9,361 bases of DNA from the NCBI GenBank assembly GCA_035301025.1, contig DATGUV010000141.1:1-9361 (forward strand). Direction: 5' to 3'. The stretch is from CALAMD01 sp035301025 (GTDB lineage Bacteria > Bacillota > Bacilli > Bacillales > Amphibacillaceae). The translations under genes were made by a program, and so were the position numbers. The notes under the pieces were generated by a model. It did not search any database and was not told the origin of the DNA. It was given only the letters and a program-made list of their open reading frames with translations. Of the stretch, positions 7,135-9,361 are shown piece after piece (within the stretch, counting starts at the first letter, position 1; every line of letters starts with the position of its first letter).

Positions 7135-7252
7135 TGAATTTCATAATACGGATTTATAGCCAATTCGTTACGATATGTAGTTTCGTTGGATCTTTCTTAA
7201 CTACATACAGTATCGAATGGTCTGTTTTTGGTCATTATGAATTTCACATTTA
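7135..7252. repeat. 118-base palindromic tandem repeat, copy 1 (fucI side)
   Basis: This unit is followed directly by a second copy at 7253-7370 with four differences (7152 A/G, 7160 C/T, 7242 T/A, 7246 A/G). The unit is itself an imperfect nested palindrome. Its outer ends, at 7134-7147 and 7234-7247, match in 13 of 14 positions as an inverted repeat. An inner stem pairs 7160-7182 with 7199-7220 (19 pairs, three mismatches, one bulge), including a perfect nine-base end (TATGTAGTT/AACTACATA), around a 16-base loop. Such structure suggests a small non-autonomous mobile element (MITE-like) or a palindromic intergenic element. It encodes no protein I can support. It lies just upstream of the fucI ribosome site, so when transcribed it would fold in the leader of fucI. 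Confidence 0.9.
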
Positions 7253-7370
7253 TGAATTTCATAATACGGGTTTATAGTCAATTCGTTACGATATGTAGTT
7301 TCGTTGGATCTTTCTTAACTACATACAGTATCGAATGGTCTGTTTTTGGTCATTATGAAATTCGCATTTA
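7253..7370. repeat. 118-base palindromic tandem repeat, copy 2 (kinase side)
   Basis: This is the second copy, 114 of 118 bases identical to copy 1. Its terminal inverted repeat is a perfect 12-base match (GAATTTCATAAT at 7254-7265 against 7352-7363). The last three bases of the unit (7368-7370) form the TAA stop of the kinase gene, so the repeat abuts the coding end. The junction of the two copies also forms a palindrome (ATTATGAA near 7234 against TTCATAAT ending at 7265). No promoter or reading frame of note lies inside. Confidence 0.9.
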
Positions 7371-8834
7371 TATTAATTTTATAAATCTACTATATGCTTG
7401 ATCCCATGGTGATAGATCCATAGGCGTATAATCTATTGTATTAAAAGTATAACTAGATATTCTTCTCGCTTCCTCAAGATTGTCAAATACCCCTAACGCT
7501 ATCAATTGAGACAAAGCATTCCCGATTGAACTTGCTTCAACTGGCCCTGCCTTCACTGGTTTCTTCGTCGCATTGGCAGTGAATTGACATAACCACTTAT
7601 TCTGAATACCACCTCCAGCCATATGAATTGATGGGATCTCCTTTTCAGTTAAATGTGCTAATCTTTCAATCACCCATCTGTATTTAAGTGCTAGACTTTC
7701 TAATATACAACGGATGAACTCCCCCTTTGTTGTTGGCACTTTTTGCTCTGTTTGTTGACAATACGTTTGAATCGCTTCTGTCATACTGCGCGGATTAAAA
7801 AACAACTCATGATCAGGGTCAATCAATGATTTAAATGGTTCCGCTTCCATTAATAAATTACTTTCTTCCTGATAAGAAATAAATTCACCATCCTTTTCCC
7901 AATCTTTTTTACACTGTTGCAATAACCATAGTCCCATATTATTTTTCTGTAAACGATATGTTTTATCCATTGTGCCTTCGTTTGTGAAGCCCCATTCAAA
8001 AGCTTCCTTTGTCACAATAGGTTGGTCGACTTCTATACCAATGAGCACCCAAGTCCCACAACTCATAAATGCTGTTTGTCGATCGTGAAGTGGCATGGCG
8101 GCTAATGCACAAGCCGTATCATGGCCTGGAACATTGATAACTGGAATCGGCTCTATTCCTATTTCTTCATTCAGTTCATTTTTCGTATATCCGACAACTG
8201 TATTCGTTGCTTTTATTTCTGCCAAAGGTAATTGACCTGCAAAAACTTTTTCAATAATCTTGCCATCCCAATCTTGTGTTCCTGTATTCAACAATTGCGT
8301 TGTAGAAGCATGCGTGAATTCGTTATAAGTTTGATTTGTAAATAGGAAACCAAGTAAACTTGGCATGGTTAAAATAGTTGAGACTTGTTTTTTAAATTCG
8401 GGATGTTTGTTAAAAACAGCAACTAATTGATAAAGGGTATTAATTGGCGCTGACTCTATTCCTGTTCTTGTAAAAAGTTCTTGATCGCTTATCTGTTGAT
8501 GAACTTTAGGCATGATTTCGTTCGTATGTGTATCTCTATAAGAATAAGGATCACCTAGCAAATCCCCTTTTTCCGAGATCATTCCAAAATCAACGCCCCA
8601 CGTGTCAAAGCCAATTCCATCGATATGAGGACCATACTTTACAACGTATTTGTTCAGTCCGTTTTTAACCTCAGTAAAAATAGAAGAGATATCCCAGAAA
8701 AAATGGCCATTTCTCTCAACTGGTTCATTCGAAAATCGGTGTAACTCTTCTAAAGTTAATCTTTGCCCCTCTAATGTAACAATCATTAGCCTACCATTTG
8801 AAGCACCAAGATCAACTGCAATAACTTTTTTCAT
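7368..8834 (-). CDS. FGGY-family sugar kinase of RhaB type, probable L-fuculokinase
   Basis: The protein has 488 residues from ATG 8834. FGGY kinases phosphorylate sugars with ATP using two actin-like domains. The N-terminal domain opens with KKVIAVDLGASNGRLMIV (2-19) and carries FDTWGVDFG (76-84) and EFTHASTTQLLNT (172-184), all typical of rhamnulokinase. GHDTACALAA (237-246) holds the presumed catalytic base Asp239, equivalent to Asp237 of E. coli RhaB. SCGTW (258-262) and MAGGGIQN (405-412) form the nucleotide-binding part. Its position between fucA and fucI argues that it phosphorylates L-fuculose to L-fuculose-1-phosphate, although its sequence class is RhaB rather than enterobacterial FucK. 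L-rhamnulose or D-ribulose could also be accepted. The gene follows fucA by 11 bases. I give no symbol because family and context point to different names. Confidence 0.93.
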   Translation of the reverse strand: MKKVIAVDLGASNGRLMIVTLEGQRLTLEELHRFSNEPVERNGHFFWDISSIFTEVKNGLNKYVVKYGPHIDGIGFDTWGVDFGMISEKGDLLGDPYSYRDTHTNEIMPKVHQQISDQELFTRTGIESAPINTLYQLVAVFNKHPEFKKQVSTILTMPSLLGFLFTNQTYNEFTHASTTQLLNTGTQDWDGKIIEKVFAGQLPLAEIKATNTVVGYTKNELNEEIGIEPIPVINVPGHDTACALAAMPLHDRQTAFMSCGTWVLIGIEVDQPIVTKEAFEWGFTNEGTMDKTYRLQKNNMGLWLLQQCKKDWEKDGEFISYQEESNLLMEAEPFKSLIDPDHELFFNPRSMTEAIQTYCQQTEQKVPTTKGEFIRCILESLALKYRWVIERLAHLTEKEIPSIHMAGGGIQNKWLCQFTANATKKPVKAGPVEASSIGNALSQLIALGVFDNLEEARRISSYTFNTIDYTPMDLSPWDQAYSRFIKLI

Positions 8835-8842
8835 CAAGAACA

Positions 8843-8847
8843 CTCCT
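8843..8847 (-). promoter_or_regulatory. Ribosome binding site that fixes the kinase start
   Basis: Minus-strand AGGAG overlaps the fucA stop (TAGGAG) and lies eight bases before ATG 8834. A GTG three codons further upstream (8843) overlaps this site and would lack one of its own. The overlap of stop and ribosome site suggests coupled translation of the aldolase and kinase. Confidence 0.8.
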
Positions 8848-9361
8848 AAAGTTTGCCTTTTTTGAGTAGGTCCGCACGATATGTTTCCGATGATAAATTA
8901 CGTAAATCATCACATTCCTTTTCTGTCAAAATCCTTGGTTTACCGATTGAGGCTGAAATAGCATATACCTTTGCCGCTTCTTCTGTTAGCTGCATATAAA
9001 AAAATGCTTCCTTCATTGTTGTTCCAACTGTTAATACACCGTGATTTCGCATAATAATTGCTTGGTTGTCTGCAACAACTTCCGCTACTGCATCAGCAAG
9101 CACATGTGTTGTTGGGATGACATAATCAATATATGCGACATTTTTAACCATCGCTGGAAAATCTGGAAACATGGGTGGAATATTTTGACCTGTTGATGAT
9201 ACAGCAACAGAATAACTTGGATGTGCATGTAAAACCGCATTGATATCCTGATTTCTTCTAAAACATTCTAAATGCATTAATATTTCTGAGGACGGCTTAA
9301 GGTCACTAAAAATTTCTCCAGTATCGATATTTACTTTTACCCAATCTTCGTCCTTCGTTTC
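8846..9361 (-). CDS. fucA: L-fuculose-1-phosphate aldolase, N-terminus beyond the window
   Basis: The frame is open from 9361 to the TAG at 8846, giving 171 visible residues. E. coli FucA has 215, and aligning the metal ligands from memory suggests about 47 N-terminal residues are missing. This class II, zinc-dependent aldolase splits L-fuculose-1-phosphate into dihydroxyacetone phosphate and L-lactaldehyde. Visible residues, numbered from the window edge, are Glu26 in KPSSE (E. coli Glu73, catalytic), His45 and His47 in HAHP (His92, His94) and His107 in RNHG (His155). An internal ATG at 9277 falls after the catalytic Glu and is not the start. Related class II members include rhamnulose-phosphate aldolase and ribulose-phosphate epimerase, but the neighbouring fucI favours FucA. 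It is the most upstream visible gene of the leftward operon; its promoter and any fuc transporter or regulator would lie beyond 9361. Confidence 0.92.
   Translation of the reverse strand, partial: ETKDEDWVKVNIDTGEIFSDLKPSSEILMHLECFRRNQDINAVLHAHPSYSVAVSSTGQNIPPMFPDFPAMVKNVAYIDYVIPTTHVLADAVAEVVADNQAIIMRNHGVLTVGTTMKEAFFYMQLTEEAAKVYAISASIGKPRILTEKECDDLRNLSSETYRADLLKKGKL

Noticed and set aside
7135..7370. Possible CRISPR array
   Set aside because: There are only two long units, directly joined without unique spacers, and no cas genes nearby.
7135..7370. Possible internal promoter for fucI within the repeat
   Set aside because: Minus-strand TTGACT and TATTAT occur but only nine bases apart, and other box pairs have spacers above 20 bases. 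No convincing sigma-A promoter is seen.
7945..7958. cre-like sequence TGTAAACGATATGT inside the kinase gene
   Set aside because: It breaks the consensus at two conserved positions, lies deep in coding sequence and far from any promoter, so chance is the simpler explanation.
8835..8843. GTG start at 8843 for the kinase
   Set aside because: It overlaps the AGGAG ribosome site that serves ATG 8834, and would add only three atypical residues before the conserved N-terminus.

Overview
The window is AT-rich, has strong GGAGG-type ribosome binding sites, and its best promoter is a near-consensus sigma-A match with a 17-base spacer. The codon use and protein families (LacI regulator, ThuA, FucI, RhaB-type kinase) fit a low-GC Gram-positive bacterium, most likely a Bacillaceae-type Bacillota. 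That placement is inference: there is no rRNA or taxonomic marker gene here. The window is a sugar-catabolism island made of two convergent transcription units plus one divergent gene. It contains no transporter, RNA gene, insertion sequence or CRISPR array.

Left part (1-5231). A Gfo/Idh/MocA oxidoreductase gene runs leftward off the window (1-972). A divergent intergenic region (973-1155) carries a good promoter for the rightward operon (TTGACA, 17 bases, GATAAT), a 13-base perfect palindrome over its -35 box and a catabolite-repression-like site at its start point. The rightward operon encodes a LacI-family regulator (1156-2196), a Gfo/Idh/MocA oxidoreductase resembling levoglucosan dehydrogenase (2196-3356), a ThuA-family protein (3384-4118) and another Gfo/Idh/MocA protein whose usual catalytic His is Tyr (4137-5231). 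Three Gfo/Idh/MocA paralogues with one ThuA protein under a LacI regulator suggest catabolism of a glycoside, anhydrosugar or polyol through a keto-sugar intermediate. The substrate cannot be read from the sequence.

Middle (5232-5321). A 16-base-pair hairpin with T-runs on both sides ends both convergent units.

Right part (5322-9361, minus strand). This is an L-fucose operon in the order fucA (cut by the window end), a RhaB-like sugar kinase, then fucI. Together the products would convert L-fucose to L-fuculose, L-fuculose-1-phosphate, and then dihydroxyacetone phosphate plus L-lactaldehyde. The kinase-fucI gap is filled by two tandem copies (4 differences) of a 118-base unit, each an imperfect nested inverted repeat. 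This is the most unusual non-coding structure in the window. It displaces fucI about 255 bases from the kinase and creates a false upstream start for FucI.
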